DNA from: Triops longicaudatus | Lineage: Eukaryota; Arthropoda; Branchiopoda; Notostraca; Triopsidae | Assembly: GCA_022885665.1 (NCBI GenBank) | Contig: JAGQDJ010000156.1 | Coordinates: 434,001 to 498,000 of the forward strand | Length of the DNA stretch: 64,000 nt | Direction of reading: 5' to 3' | Shown: piece after piece, positions 38,512 to 50,755 of the stretch | How the letters are laid out: the number at the start of each line of letters is the position of its first letter | Numbering within the stretch: the stretch's first letter is position 1 | Position numbers and translations under genes: made by a program | The notes under the pieces: model-generated | Database searches by the model: none | The model's input: only the letters and a program-made list of their open reading frames with translations | What the model was told of the DNA's origin: nothing

Positions 38512-38712
38512 TTACCTATGCAACTTGTAACGGGTGACAACTAGTACTGTCCTTTGAATATTTCTAAACTTCTTTCTGGCAGGAAGTTTGCACTTAAGGT
38601 TCATGCAAATAACAATATATTATGACGTGCAGAAAATTTTCAAATTATTCCAATTGATGGATTTGATTTACAGGAATCTTATCGCATACAAAGTATGAGG
38701 AATTTCATTGAA
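38512..38712 (-). repeat. Dispersed ~200-bp repeat adjoining the tRNA-like head (copy 1)
   Basis: Nearly the same sequence occurs at 61860-62083, including CTAACTAGTACTGT-like, TTCTAAACTTCTTTCTG and GCATACAAAGTATGAGGAAT blocks. In both places a tRNA-Leu-like segment lies on the same side in the same orientation, so the two parts belong to one composite element or were duplicated together. Confidence 0.75.
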
Positions 38713-39949
38713 TGTCGTCTGGAAATTGACATTGAACTTATAAACTCAAAATTCAACAAAATAATGAGAAAAATAATAATAAATAGCAAGAGCAAGAGCT
38801 GAAATTCGAAAAGCTAACCAAGAAAACAGTATTCTAATTAAATCAGCATATTTCGCACAGCAATTCGGGTTCAAGTGTGTGAAAAAAAGGCTTCGTCGTT
38901 CGACATAGCAACCGTATACAAGAAGCGAATATGGAAGAATAACAGACTAGAAAACCTACAACCATACGTTGTTTTCCCAAAAAAATGAGCCAAACGGTTT
39001 CGAGCAGTGTATAAAACAGGGTGAATTAATTAAAGCAAGACGCTTGAAAACACACTCAAAATAGGATTTTGAGTCTTAAAGAACGCCCACTTCCCTTTTT
39101 ATTTGCATAAAGCCTAATTTTGCGTAGAATTCCACGGCTGTTGTGTCCTCTCGTACCACTTCCAAGTGACACTCGGATGAACGTTGATCAATCGAGACAC
39201 AAACAAATTTATTAACACATATACTATAACATTAAAATGCTAAAAGTTAAATAGTAGGAACAAAAGTAATAACTGTTGTTCAGGCAACTCAACAAACTTC
39301 GTGAGCTGACCGATCCCCTTGGTAGCCCATTCCAACAGTATTTGCTGTATTATTTTCGTTTAGTTTGCATTTTCTATTTCTTTATATTATTTTAGAATTT
39401 TTAACCTTTTAATTTTAACCTTTTAAAATAAAATCCTGCGCTGTAGTCTTACTTTTTCATATTATCCTTTCTCAGGCACACAAACGTTACATTTTCCAGG
39501 AACATGATCGAATTTAACAAAGAAACGATATTTACAATACGCTATACAATCTTGGTTCCTTAATTAACAGGTGGAAACGTTGAAAGGAACGATCGCCAAA
39601 CACAAACGTTAAATAGGATGAATAGTACAATACAACAAACGCGGATAATCCATCACGGTGAAAGGAAGGTAAGTCGCGAGAATTGAAATAGTAGGCTAAA
39701 AGCAAAGGTATGGGAGTTACGGGATCGAAGCTGAGTCAGACTGAACGGAAGTAGAGAAATGCGAGGGACAAAAGGTCGAGGAAGGCTGGTCATTGATAGG
39801 TGATGGCACATTTTTCCGATGATAGCTTGGTGGTACAACTCCAGATCAAATCCCCGACACTCTTCGCAAAGGAGTTATTTCCTCTCATCTTTTGTACTAC
39901 ATCCGTAAACATGAAATAGTAATTCGCTGATTTGAAATGTTCAGAGTTT
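38713..39949. other. Gene-free interval left of the Spätzle-like gene
   Basis: About 1.2 kb, AT-rich. It would contain the 3' UTR of the Spätzle-like gene, whose stop is at 39950-39952. No canonical poly(A) signal was found close by and no conserved frame is seen. Confidence 0.4.
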
Positions 39950-41527
39950 TTAGCTAAAGCTTGGGCTGGAACCTTCTACAGGTTCTTGCCTAGGCGACTG
40001 CTGCTTGAAATTACGCTCGACAACGTTAGGATCTGAAATCACATAACAAACACAGCATGAAGGCAAATTAAACGTGTCGTTGATGGTTTCGCCATTTTCT
40101 GTTATGGCCAGTAGTTTTCGCGCAGCGTATTTTTGTCGGCAAGCTGTTTTAACGCCAAACGGAAAATGCTTTGCATATTTACATTCTTGATTAGGAGATC
40201 TGGAAAAATAGCTTTAAATTCCTGGAAATAAATATAAAAAATAAAGATAATTCGTACTTGCACGTTTCGACTTTGACGCCTTGCGTAAAGTTTGCTTGGT
40301 TGATAATAAACCGCCAAGAGTTATTGGTGGCCGATCTAGCGGAACGCGGATACCGAATGGTTTCCTGATCATGTACAAAAATATAGAAAAAATGGTGAAT
40401 AATATTTGGATTTTACCGTGGTCTCGCAAAGAGTTTCTTCTCTTGTTGCTGTTACTGGACGTATCCGAACGTTGATTTTCTAAGGAAAAAAGTAGTAGTA
40501 GTAGTACAGTTTCAAATCTTTATTTTTTTGTTTCGTAAATTACCGGCACTGGTTCTGCGTCTCCAATTACGAAGGCTTTGTGACCCAACTGTGCCAGAAG
40601 TGTGTTCCGTATTGCATGTCTAAAAATGAAACAAAGTACTATTAATCATCGAAACCGTTGAGAGAGTTGTATGCATATGTTTACTTACATTTTATTTCAG
40701 AAAGTATTTCTTTCTTTCATAAATATTTAGTTTTTTTTTTATAGTTACCGAAGCAGGTTCCCACTCCGGAAATTGTTTGCATTGTGCATCATAAAGTGTT
40801 ATTCAATTTTGAATATTTCTTCATTTTTAATAATTTATCTTATCAATAATTTTAATTATATATTTTGTATAATATTTTTATCGTTTATTAAATTAATTTT
40901 CTTATACGAATTTTTATTACTATGATTTATTTTGACATTTTATTTTACGACTTTCTAACGCTATTCAATTATTTGTTTGTACTCACTCGGGATAGTTCGG
41001 AACTTCGTCACATAGGACATCATTTTCGCAGCCTTTCGTTACACTAGGCACCCACACTAATTTCTTGGGGTTCGTACTCTCTAAAACACTTGCGTCTTGC
41101 TTCGGAAAACTGACAGCGTCCTCTCTTAAGGGAGGCGGTACGGCTCTTCCGTGAGGAACATGGCTATCTTCGTCAGGGGGCGGGAACAGCATATCTATCG
41201 TTGCTGCATCCGTGTCCGCTAACATCGCATCGACTCCGCGTAATCCAAATTCCGGTTCTCGACGCAGCTCAGCGTTGCCCGAATCGAAGTTTTCGTCAAA
41301 ACTTGGCCTTGGCCAAGCGCGACGATTTGTTCGACGGAACAAATTCGGGTGTATTTCCGATATGTAATGCTGGTGTTGCTCCTCGCAGTAACTGGCTTGC
41401 CAACACAGGTTAGCCAAAAAGTACACCTAATTCCGAAAAGATATTCCAACAATTGAAAATACATTTTGGAAATTGATTCGAGAACAGCATGTTATCTTAC
41501 CACTACGAATTTCGCGCACACACCCAT
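39950..41527 (-). CDS. spz: Spätzle-like cystine-knot cytokine (Toll-ligand family)
   Basis: Secreted pro-cytokine of the Spätzle/neurotrophin-fold family, the activators of Toll receptors in arthropod immunity and development. Six exons: 41501-41527, 40987-41426, 40544-40619, 40417-40479, 40258-40364 and 39950-40199; 963 nt, 320 residues, phases all consistent. Exons 1 and 2 together make the signal peptide (core FVVVYFLANLCW). The prodomain ends in VLCDEVPNYPE, a C-x-x-V-x-x-YP feature of the family. The knot has the seven family cysteines: C199, C237, C244, C258, C286, C287 and C289. Around them are IRYPRSAR, NSWRFIINQ, FGVKTACRQKY, KLLAI and LPSCCVC. Cleavage should fall before C199, possibly after an Arg in VRIRPVTATR. 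A TATA box is at 41741-41750. Which Spätzle subgroup it belongs to is not settled. Confidence 0.88.
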
Positions 41528-41740
41528 TGGTGTTTGAGCTGTTCAGTCACTGCGTAAGCTTTTTGTTTTAATACTCGAACCGGACGGCGAGTCACGTTAA
41601 AATGATAAGGCGATATGTGATCGTCTATTTGTGTGGGTCTTAAAGGGTGGACACGATACGCGAAGGCAAACTGCTCACCAAATGATGCGAGAGTGTCCAA
41701 TTGCACTGAAACACTAGCGTACCACATGCAGCTAGTCACG

Positions 41741-41750
41741 CATTTATACA
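41741..41750 (-). promoter_or_regulatory. TATA box of the Spätzle-like gene
   Basis: Minus-strand TGTATAAATG about 215 bp upstream of ATG 41527; transcription would begin near 41715. Confidence 0.55.
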
Positions 41751-42446
41751 AGATCGTTCGTCGTTCAGTTTGGCGGGAGCACACGAGTTAAACGACCACT
41801 AGTAGGCTGTCTGATCACCGGAGCGCGAGTGACCAACTGGATAAAGCTGGTGTCCGGGACGCTTGCTTTTATGCCACAGGAAAGAAAAGCACTGAAATAC
41901 ACAGAACAACGGGCGCCACTGCGTCTACCACCAAAAGATATCCTCAAGACAGTTCAAGGGCCCTGGAGGATGTTTAGGCAAACGTGAACCACCCTTTTTG
42001 CACCCTTGTCCCCCCCTTTTATTCCAACTTTGCACTTTTAGCGCGATTCTCAAACCTAGCCCCAACTAGCATAGCAACCACGCGCGCATGACAGAGACAA
42101 GTGATGTTTTAATGGGACAATGCTTTTGCCTTATACAATCACAGGTTCCCTTCGCTAAGGTGGGGCATAAGAGTCCGTTACAAAAATTTCCTGTGCCGGG
42201 CCTTTTACTTTGCCGAAGGTGTAGGAGGGCTTTGAGTACGCATACTTAGCAAGCACGGGATTTTTTTTTCCAAAGGGACTTTTTATAAGTGTTAGGCCAT
42301 TGTGCTTTTTTCCCTATATATAACATATGAGGCACGCCATATCCCACCCACGTATCCGCCGCTATTAGACTTCCGCTGGGATGCATGTCTTGAATGGAAA
42401 GTGACTCGATATTTGTATTTTGGTTTGCAAACGTTGAAACCTGCTT

Positions 42447-42530
42447 TGGTTTATGAGTTTTTCCTCCACGATAAAGAATTCGTTCAGATTCAACATAAAT
42501 TCTGTAGTAGTTTGTATGTTTGAAAGTAAG
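42447..42530 (+). repeat. 85-bp dispersed repeat with an open frame (copy 1)
   Basis: About 95% identical to 47393-47474. Both copies read LVYEFFL(H/P)DKEFVQIQH in frame; beyond CSSL the frames part because of one inserted base. The surroundings are not shared. No family recognised. Confidence 0.7.
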
Positions 42531-45362
42531 CAGATAGGAATTTAATTAACAAGGGAATCCCTGATGGAGCTGAGTATACAAGTTGTGATGTTTGAATTTT
42601 TCCAGGAGGAAAATTTTGGACTGTACCGGATCTTGGCATAAGGACTTTGCTTTATGTTGGTAGCGTTCTAGATGCAGATCAGTGTTGCATGGGTGACGCA
42701 ACACCGATTATTACGACATACAGACGTCATTCCCGTGTTTGACTTCAAGGTAGAAAGGCAAGGCCTCGGGAGCCGGGATCTCCTTACTTTCGATTTGCCT
42801 TTGATAATGGGAGAAACAGTAGTAAATGCAATGAGCTACTTTGCGTAGACCACTAAACAGGGCAAACAGGTTTCTTAGGGAAATAGATAGAATACAGCTA
42901 AATAGGTTTGTATGTATCACTTTCCACGTCCTGTTTCCGGCCGGGTTCTAGGAGTCTGGGTGCCTAATCTTGAAGAGTTCCTGTGCTGGAAGTGGCCTGT
43001 TGATATAACTGAGTGGCATGTTATGGAGCAGGATACTTGGTAACCAATTTGTTTAATCTCATTTGACATGTCTCGGCAAAGTTCTGAAAAGGATTTCATA
43101 CTAACGGTTAAAGAAGAACCACAGTGCAAATATCGAAGCATTGATTCAGATGTTGTCAAGTAGCTAGGTGGCAATATGGAATTTGATTTTATTTACAGAA
43201 GCTATTTTTGTTTACTGTTTTGAGTTGTAAGTCTATTGTCTTATATATTGTCTCGTATATTGTCTTATATATTGCCTTATGAAATGAATCGTTGCAAAAC
43301 CTGGTAAATTCGCGCAATTTTTTCTGGAGTATTGACTGTATTACAGAGAATAGTTTGCGTTAGTATTTGTCAAACAGCTTATCGTAATTATGGGTATTTA
43401 CGGCAACGAGCTTGGCTCACCCCAGTAGAACAAACAGAATTGGGTACTTCATTCTTACGTAAGAGACACGACATTATCATCCGAAGGGCAAGTCGACATA
43501 ATACAAGTTATTGCATTCTGTGGGAAATCTGCGAAAATTTCCGTACAAAGCACATGAATTTCTAGTTTGCATAAGGTGAGTAATCGTAAGGGAAATGCGG
43601 TATTTCATGTTACTTGAAACGTTTCCAGGAAGATTAAGGCTTTTGAAAACGGTGACTCAATGTATGGGGGAAAATGAACCCTCAACCTAGACCTTACCGA
43701 TGAAATACACAAATAGCTGTCAGGAAGCTACTACCAATAGCTGTGGTACTGCTGGAAAGGAATGCTTATACCGTGTCATTCAGGTGGATCCGACGAGACC
43801 TAGAGTCTAATATTTTACTGATCGATTCTTGTAAGACTGCGTTTAACATGGATTGATCTCGCCGTTAGGGGCCGAAGGATATCTTCAATGAAAAATGAAG
43901 TCAGTTTAGGATAGCTTTTTATTTTTTGAAGGACAAGAGCGCGACTATAATTTTTCTGCGCTTATTTAGAAGGGTCAGTGTTTTTCATTTTTTTTCGTAG
44001 AATTCAGAAAAAAGGAATTGGGAAGCACAGCCAAGCAATGACTATTCAATACCGTAAACACAGTAGTGTAGACGTAGTAGCAAAGTAGACGTCAATAGCC
44101 AGGCTTAAGATGGCGTGAATTCTAAATAAAAAAGGTCACGTAAAGCATGTTAAAGAGCGAAATTTGAAAAAAATGGGGCAATTATAAATACCGTCGTAAA
44201 TGAACGTTGCATATTATATCAAGGTATTGCATAATGGAAAAAATCTCTATTAAATATTTTATTTGAAAATTGCCAAGAAAAAAGGAAATGTCTATCAATA
44301 TTTCTTATATTTATTACAATGCAATATTTTCAGGAAATTGACATCGACGATTACATTCAAATGGTTCAGTATTTGTACTTGTGCTATCGCTATCCAGTTA
44401 CTTTGAAACTAAGTGGAAAAAATGGCAATGAGCGTATCATGAACTTCGTTTATTCGGTTAATTCATCTTTGGTTAATCGAAGCACATTTCTCTTGATTAA
44501 ATTTAAAATTCTTGTCGCTGGCATATTTGGTGACCAAGTTTACTCAACTTCGCTATTAGCAATTTTCATAATTCTATTCGTTGACCGAGACGTATGAGCA
44601 GTAATTCACTTTTTACTTATTATGTGGTAACATTTTGGATATTAAGCTTGCTCTTCACTAAACGACATTTATTTTTAGCCCAAGGTAATAGATTTTGTCA
44701 GGATAATTTCGTCTTTGAAGATGTTATCCAGCCTATTAAACAAGTGAAAGTTGTAGTTCCGTTTAAACCTGTTTCACTGAAGAACTTGTGACCCGGTTTC
44801 CTTCGTCTTTGACGGCGATCGTCCTCTGCCGCCGCAAGCTTCTGCTTCGTTAAACAAGCGATTGTGGTCCTTTTGACGTATTATGCAACCTAATAAACCT
44901 TGTCAAAAGACCACCCTTTCCTTTTTCAAAATTTCCTTTAATTATTTTAAAGGAGATATTGGTAAAAAAAAATGTGATTGTTGAATATAGCTCTGCAGTA
45001 GGGAGCAACTCCTCCAAGTAAACCCCTCCCCCTACCTCTTTCTTGATTTAGAATCCTTGGTATGGCCCTGGATAATACACTTGAAAGCGGTCAGAAACAT
45101 GTACACAATTCATATTTGTGAAAAGTCCACAAGCGATACAATGTTCAGAAGACTAGCTTTGGACAGCTATTAGTTACATTCGTTCGCTTCTTGGGATGCA
45201 ACGTACTATCACTGCATATTATTTTCTAAGCAAAAAAATATATATTTTTTCTCTTGTAAGTTGAATATTAAGGGATTCAGCTGGACAAAAGAGTTATCAT
45301 GCTTTCGTCGGCGGCAAGAACACTTTCTACAGTTCGTTACTATATTTTTGCATAATTTACAT
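42531..45362. other. Interval with unsupported open frames
   Basis: About 2.8 kb. Plus-strand open stretches at 43332-43565, 44334-44597 and 44680-44791 have possible acceptors (TTTTCAG before 44337, TTTTTAG before 44680), and the last ends in KPVSLKNL and a stop. They could be exons of a diverged gene, but I cannot link them or recognise a domain. The interval also holds the 3' UTR of the minus-strand gene that ends at 45363. Confidence 0.25.
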
Positions 45363-48082
45363 CTATCGTTTTAAGAACGGTGGATATTTAGGAAACTGGA
45401 GCTCCAAGTTAGAAGTTTCACTCTGTAGAGGCAATACTCCTGCATTAGCCTCGACATTGTTGCCGTCGAGAGCTAAAGGAAATTGCGGTACTGGTCTTAA
45501 AGGCTGCCGAGTTGTCAAGAGGGGTGCAGGGGTAACGTTGTTCAAGGCCACCGTTGTTGCCACTTCGGCAGTCAACGGCGCGGTTGCGATTTGATTCGAA
45601 ACCGGGAGGATTGGAAGAGGTTGAGGTAAGGGAGTTGGAGCAACAGCCGGCGCAAGGGAAACGGCAGCTGTTGTAGTAAGCGCGGGTTGCGGCGCAACCG
45701 AAGCTGGTGCCACAAACGCGGCTGGCTGGGGAAGGGGAGCTACGGCAGGCGGGTTGACGTTGTTGGTGTTGGTGAATTGCGGAGAAGGCTGAGGTTGGAC
45801 CGGGGACAGCGGCTGGGGAACCGGCGCTGGCAAGAGCGGCTGCTGGACCTGCCGGACCGGCTGCGGACTAGGTTGCAGCGGCGTGGGATTTGGAGTTACG
45901 AGAGGTACAAACGCTTGCGCTTGGGTGTTTACTACTGGAGTTGAAATTGGCGGAGGTAGATTTTGAGGTTGCTGGAATTGCTGAAATCGCTGTGCTTGCT
46001 GTACAGGAGCTACGTTGCGGAAATTCTGCTGAGGAGCGAACTGTGTAGCGACAGTTTGTTGCTGTACTTGGCGAGGAGGCTGCAATCCGCCTACGTTGTT
46101 TCGGAAAAGAGGTCTGTTGCTGTTAACCCTTGGCCGTTGATTACCATTGCCCTGGGCTGGGGCGAAGTTCTGAGGCTGGCGAGTAAACTGTTGCTGTTGT
46201 GGAATTGGTCGAAAACGGTTGATTTGCTGATTTTGTGGTTGAGGCGATGGTCGGAACTGCTGTTGAGGCGCTGCAAAGCCTTGTCTTCGCTGGAATTGCT
46301 GAGAAGCGTAGACAGGGCGGAAACCGAATTGCAATTCTTGAGGCAAAGCATTTCCTGCCACGGCAAGCACGAAGATCGCGACGCTCTAGAAATAGGAAAG
46401 AAATTTTCTTAGTAACAAATTATATTTATGACCTGTCATAAAATGAAGAATGTCCGAATGATTTTCGACAGACCATTCTAAATAGTGAGATGAGAAGTCA
46501 TTTTCTTAAAGTCAGTAATTTGTACCGATTCGCTATGGCCATAGGAGTTCTTGGAAATTAAAATAAAAGCCGAACTACGGAAACTGACTTATCATGAGAA
46601 TTTCCATTCAGGAGACAAAAAAGCGAGTTGAAGTGTTTTTCGTTTCGTTCCTATTTATGAGCGATTCTTAGAACATGGAACCGTCCATAGCGCTACTGCA
46701 AACGGAAATTAGCCAAGCCTGGAATTTATGCAAACTTTCATAGAAAAGCCTCATTATGCCTTGCATCACCATGAAAAATCTAGTCTCAGTACTTTGCGCT
46801 ATAGATTACAAAGAAATTTCACAAAAAGCTAGATGCAGACTTTTCGAAGAGAATTTATGTGCTTGTGTTACGGTGCTTGCAGCGCCCGTAATTAGGGAAG
46901 AAAGCGAAAAAGTCCATGTTTTTGACAGTCCAAATTTATTTAATGATATTATAAATTTCCTTTCCCCAGCTATAAAAAAGGGTTTTCACCCCTTCCGGAA
47001 ATTGCACACATTCCTTGGACTAGCCTAACAACTCTTGTGTCGCCGTTACAATTCTTAGGTAGACCAGCAAAGAATAATAACACAAATAAATTTGAAAGGA
47101 AAATACACGAACAGTAAAATTAAAAACGAGAAGTAAAAAGAAGAGTTCAAGGAGTATAAAATAAAAAACTGCCAAAAGTGAAAAGTGAACAAAATGACTG
47201 TAAAATGTCGATGTAAGGTACACCGATTATGACGAACATTACAACGAACATTATTGGCTATTGTGTTCAAACCCACATATTTGGGTGAAATTAAAAGCTT
47301 TTTTTTACAATACAGGCTATTACGTAAAATCAAATAGAAATGTGGTTACAACGGACAAATTTTCCCTCCTCTTGCGTGTGCGTTATAGCGAAATTGGTTT
47401 ATGAGTTTTTCCTCCCCGATAAAGAATTCGTTCAGATTCAACACGAATTCTGTAGTAGTTTGTTATGTTTGAAAAATAAGATAAAAAGTAGAAAAATGAC
47501 ACAAGTTCGCATGCACAAAAAATACCGTGATTTATAAAAAAAGGTAAATAGAAATCTTAAGTATTGTAAATAAAATCGAAGTGAGGCTTCTTAGCACTGT
47601 GAGGATGTTAACAAATTTTAACTTAGCAAATGCGAATAAGTAAGGAAACTCTTAACACAAGCAGTAACGTATCCTTAATACGAAAAAAAGTATTGACATC
47701 TCTTGACGTAGTTCTGGCAATATTTTGAAGTTTTTGATCAAATGTGCGAAAATGTTTGTACATTCGTGCATTTCACCCCACGGATTTTACCATCTAAGAA
47801 TGACAAGCAAAACTTATCCGATACTAAAAGTCATAAGTGGAACAATTTTCCCTTTCATTTGTTTAACACACACAACTTTCTGTTCCGGATCTCTTCGAAA
47901 TCTTGTCACGGTCATTTCGCTTCACTGGTTTTCGCAAACAGAATCTTTTGTAGTGAAAGTGATCTCTATGAAACTTAATGAACAACTAGTTCATCTACTC
48001 GAAGGCTAGAAGTATAGCTACAAACACGAGTGTTATAAACGTAAAATTTAACGTTCAGTCAACTTACCACAAATTGGTTCAT
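45363..48082 (-). CDS. Secreted Gln/Pro/Ala-rich low-complexity protein
   Basis: Two coding exons, 48068-48082 (MNQFV) and 45363-46385, joined in phase 0 over a 1.7-kb intron; 1,038 nt, 345 residues. The joined start gives a signal peptide with core VSVAIFVLAVAG, cleaved near NALPQ. The mature protein opens with an Arg/Gln/Phe-rich part (RFRPIPQQQQF, repeats of F-x-P and QNFAP), then a Pro/Gln/Val/Thr/Ala-rich stretch, ending in FPKYPPFLKR. There are essentially no cysteines and no known domain. A TATA box is at 48353-48362. Same gene plan as the genes at 30.5 and 50.8 kb. An extracellular structural role is inferred. The long first intron contains copy 2 of an 85-bp repeat. Confidence 0.78.
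47393..47474 (+). repeat. 85-bp dispersed repeat with an open frame (copy 2)
   Basis: Partner of 42447-42530, here inside the first intron of a minus-strand gene. The differences in the shared frame are two replacement changes, one silent change and a one-base indel near the end. Confidence 0.7.
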
Positions 48083-48352
48083 GTTAACAGCAAATCACAC
48101 AATAAAGCCAAACTGTAAAGCACCGCAAAAACACCGTGTTAGCTCGGTTGTAAGTAAACGTGGTCTTTGTTAGTCTACAACAATATCTGAGCTTCAAGTC
48201 GTGAATACTGTGAACTGGAAAAGGTAGGTTCCAATAGACCTATTAACAGAGCCACGCAAGTTTAGTAAAGAGAACGAAGACTTTCACTTTCCACTTCAAA
48301 TTCCTCTCTGCGCATTGACTTACTTGGCAGTCTTCCTTCTTTACAACTTGGT

Positions 48353-48362
48353 CTTTTTATAC
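48353..48362 (-). promoter_or_regulatory. TATA box of the 45.4-kb secreted protein gene
   Basis: Minus-strand GTATAAAAAG, about 270 bp upstream of ATG 48082, giving a transcription start near 48325 and a 5' UTR of about 240 bp. Confidence 0.6.
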
Positions 48363-50674
48363 ATGCTTCTGGCGTCATGGCTTGGTGAGCTTGAGCATCA
48401 CAGGTCAAGCCTCAGTCTCAGCTTGACGTGTAATTAATGTGTCAAAACAAAGCCTACAATGACCTCGACTGTCCCGTAAGTATTCTTTCCACATTAAGCT
48501 ACGCTAATGCTCGTGAAGAAGTTTCCTTTAGTCATCTCTGATACCCTTACAAACCGAAAATTACCATACCTACCCGACGCAGCTGCAATACTAGCTATAC
48601 GTAATACTACTATTATAAGTACAATACACGTGTTATTACACAAAGAAAGTGCTTTTACCCGATTATGGGTACTTATTCTCTTTCGGAAGCTCTCTGTAGC
48701 ATGGTATGATTATAATTAGAAGGCTTAATGAGCATTCAAGATCATTAGCCCCAACATTATCTGCAGGAAGCGTTATCCGCTTATATCGGCACCTTTAGCT
48801 TTGAAAGTTCTTCGCCAGTGACGTAGATGCTACACAAGTTTCGCACTTCGGTTCAGCAGCATTGAGCGACTGAATGCGGAATACCAGCATTTAATACTGC
48901 GTTTTCCACGAACATGTATCTTACTTGCCCAACAAAACTTTCACTCTTTTGTGGGTATTTCAGGTTAGCTCTTATTGAAATCTTGGTCAATTGCACCCAA
49001 AAAGAGGAATAGAAACGTTTAAAAGCATGGACCGCACATCCATCTTTCGAGTCTTACGTAGAAAGTTTTTAAAAGGGAAATGGTAGAGGTGTGTTAGTTC
49101 GTGGATGCGGCATAAGTATGCTCGTCTGAGCCTTGACCAAGATTTTTTCGAACCCTTGGGGAAAGTCTGACAGCATCTCTTGTCCCTGAACTTTCTTTGC
49201 CGACCGTCTACCCATCAGATATAGACGCATGTCGACACCCTGAGGCACATAATTCTTTTACTCTCTTTATTTAATTTAATCCGGAAATGAGGGATAACCA
49301 TTTTCGCAGGTACACTGACGCGAGTTGGGTTCACAGTGAAGCTTGGGAGCAGTAAATGCAAATCGTGTTACGCTTCATATCGCAACCATGACGGACGAAA
49401 TGTTGACTACTATGGTAGTGAAAACCTCACAAGCAGTAGCCGAAGACACTGACGATGCTGTTTTTTAACTTCTTGGATTTTGAGTCTACAAGAGTCCAAG
49501 CTGGAAAGATTTTTTTTAAAAATTTATTTTACATAATTCTCAGTCGGTTGCGATTATACTTTTTGATGTAATGGTCCTGCGTAACTTAATGAAGGTAATG
49601 TTAATTTGCGCAATCCCTGGAGTCCTATTTCTTAAAACGAGGGACTACGACCCCTGTCTGCCAGTCTTTCGGTGTTTTCCCCGATTTCCACGCGACTTCA
49701 CATATTGACTTAAGAGCTTCGGCTTGGATCTCGTCCACTCCCGGAGATTTCCCGTTCTTCGAGCTCAAAACGGCTTGCGGGACTTCACTGTGTGACATAA
49801 ATTAAATCAAATTTAAGTTAAGTTAAATCGAATTTAAGAATGAGTTCGTAAGACCAAGTTCACACATAAAGTGTGTTCTAGCTCAACCTGATCCGTAGAA
49901 TATCGTAGAGTATAAAACAACTCATATGTAATGTGACACGTAGAACCTGTTGCGAAACGGATTCGATCATTGGTTTATCATCGTACCCGCACAATTAACT
50001 CAAGAGTAAAAACGATGTCAAAAAGTGAAAGTCAACAGTAAAGTAGGTGTAGTATTAAACGCAGATAGAACCGTGTCTCCACTTACGATGAATGATTCGC
50101 TTAATCGAGCTTGTTTTGATCTAACCTGCACCTAAATAGATAGCGAGCATATTAGCTGGGTTCTGTTTTGACGCAGGTGTATTTGTCAATGGAGTTGTCG
50201 GATGTTGGTTTGACGGACTTTAAATAGAGAGAGAATGAGAGGTGTGAAAAAGTCGTATTCCTTCCTGTCTTGCGTTTTTGCAAGATTTATGGTCTGTCAT
50301 TTCGTTTAAATTTTGGTACAACACATGTCTCACTAGCTTATTTTTTTAGAAAATTTCAATTAAATGAGGAATACGAGCACTGTGTCATAGTGTCTACAGA
50401 CTCCCTCCTGAGTGATCTATCGTATACTCATAAATTGAGGTTAAACAGACTTTTTTTTTGTTGAAGACAAGAAGCGCTAAGCTCGCATGTCGTATTGATT
50501 TGAACATTTCATATTTGCTCAAAAGGTTTACTTCCTCACATTCACGCTGGAAAGCGTCAATTGAATTGTCTTATTTCCTGTATATAAGACAGATTTTTCT
50601 CCTCCTTTCCGATGCGGTACACAAACTGAAGAAAACAGAAGAAACCTACGTACGAGAGGCAGTTTCGTGAACGC
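48363..50674. other. Interval with transposon relic, otherwise gene-free
   Basis: About 2.3 kb between two oppositely oriented secreted-protein genes. Apart from the reverse-transcriptase relic at 49632-49796 I see no supported feature. Confidence 0.4.
49632..49796 (-). mobile_element. Non-LTR retrotransposon reverse-transcriptase relic
   Basis: The minus strand reads about 54 codons typical of LINE reverse transcriptase: EVPQAVLSSKNGKSPGVDEI then AEALK, and KTPKDWQTGVVVPRFK. In intact elements these two blocks are separated by a few more residues, so there is a small internal deletion. The rest of the element was not recognised on either side. Confidence 0.7.
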
Positions 50675-50682
50675 TATATAAG
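50675..50682 (+). promoter_or_regulatory. TATA box of the 50.8-kb SYG-repeat gene
   Basis: TATATAAG in a GCTATATAAGC context, about 80 bp upstream of ATG 50756; transcription would start near 50706. Confidence 0.7.
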
Positions 50683-50755
50683 CAACGCTTACAGCAGAAC
50701 CGAACTACTTGAGATTGTTTTGTGCAGTTGAGACGTAATACGCAAGCTAAGAAAT

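Noticed and set aside
46756..47028. 90-codon plus-strand frame in the first intron of the 45.4-kb gene
   Set aside because: No domain, no splice context and no conservation signal; probably chance.
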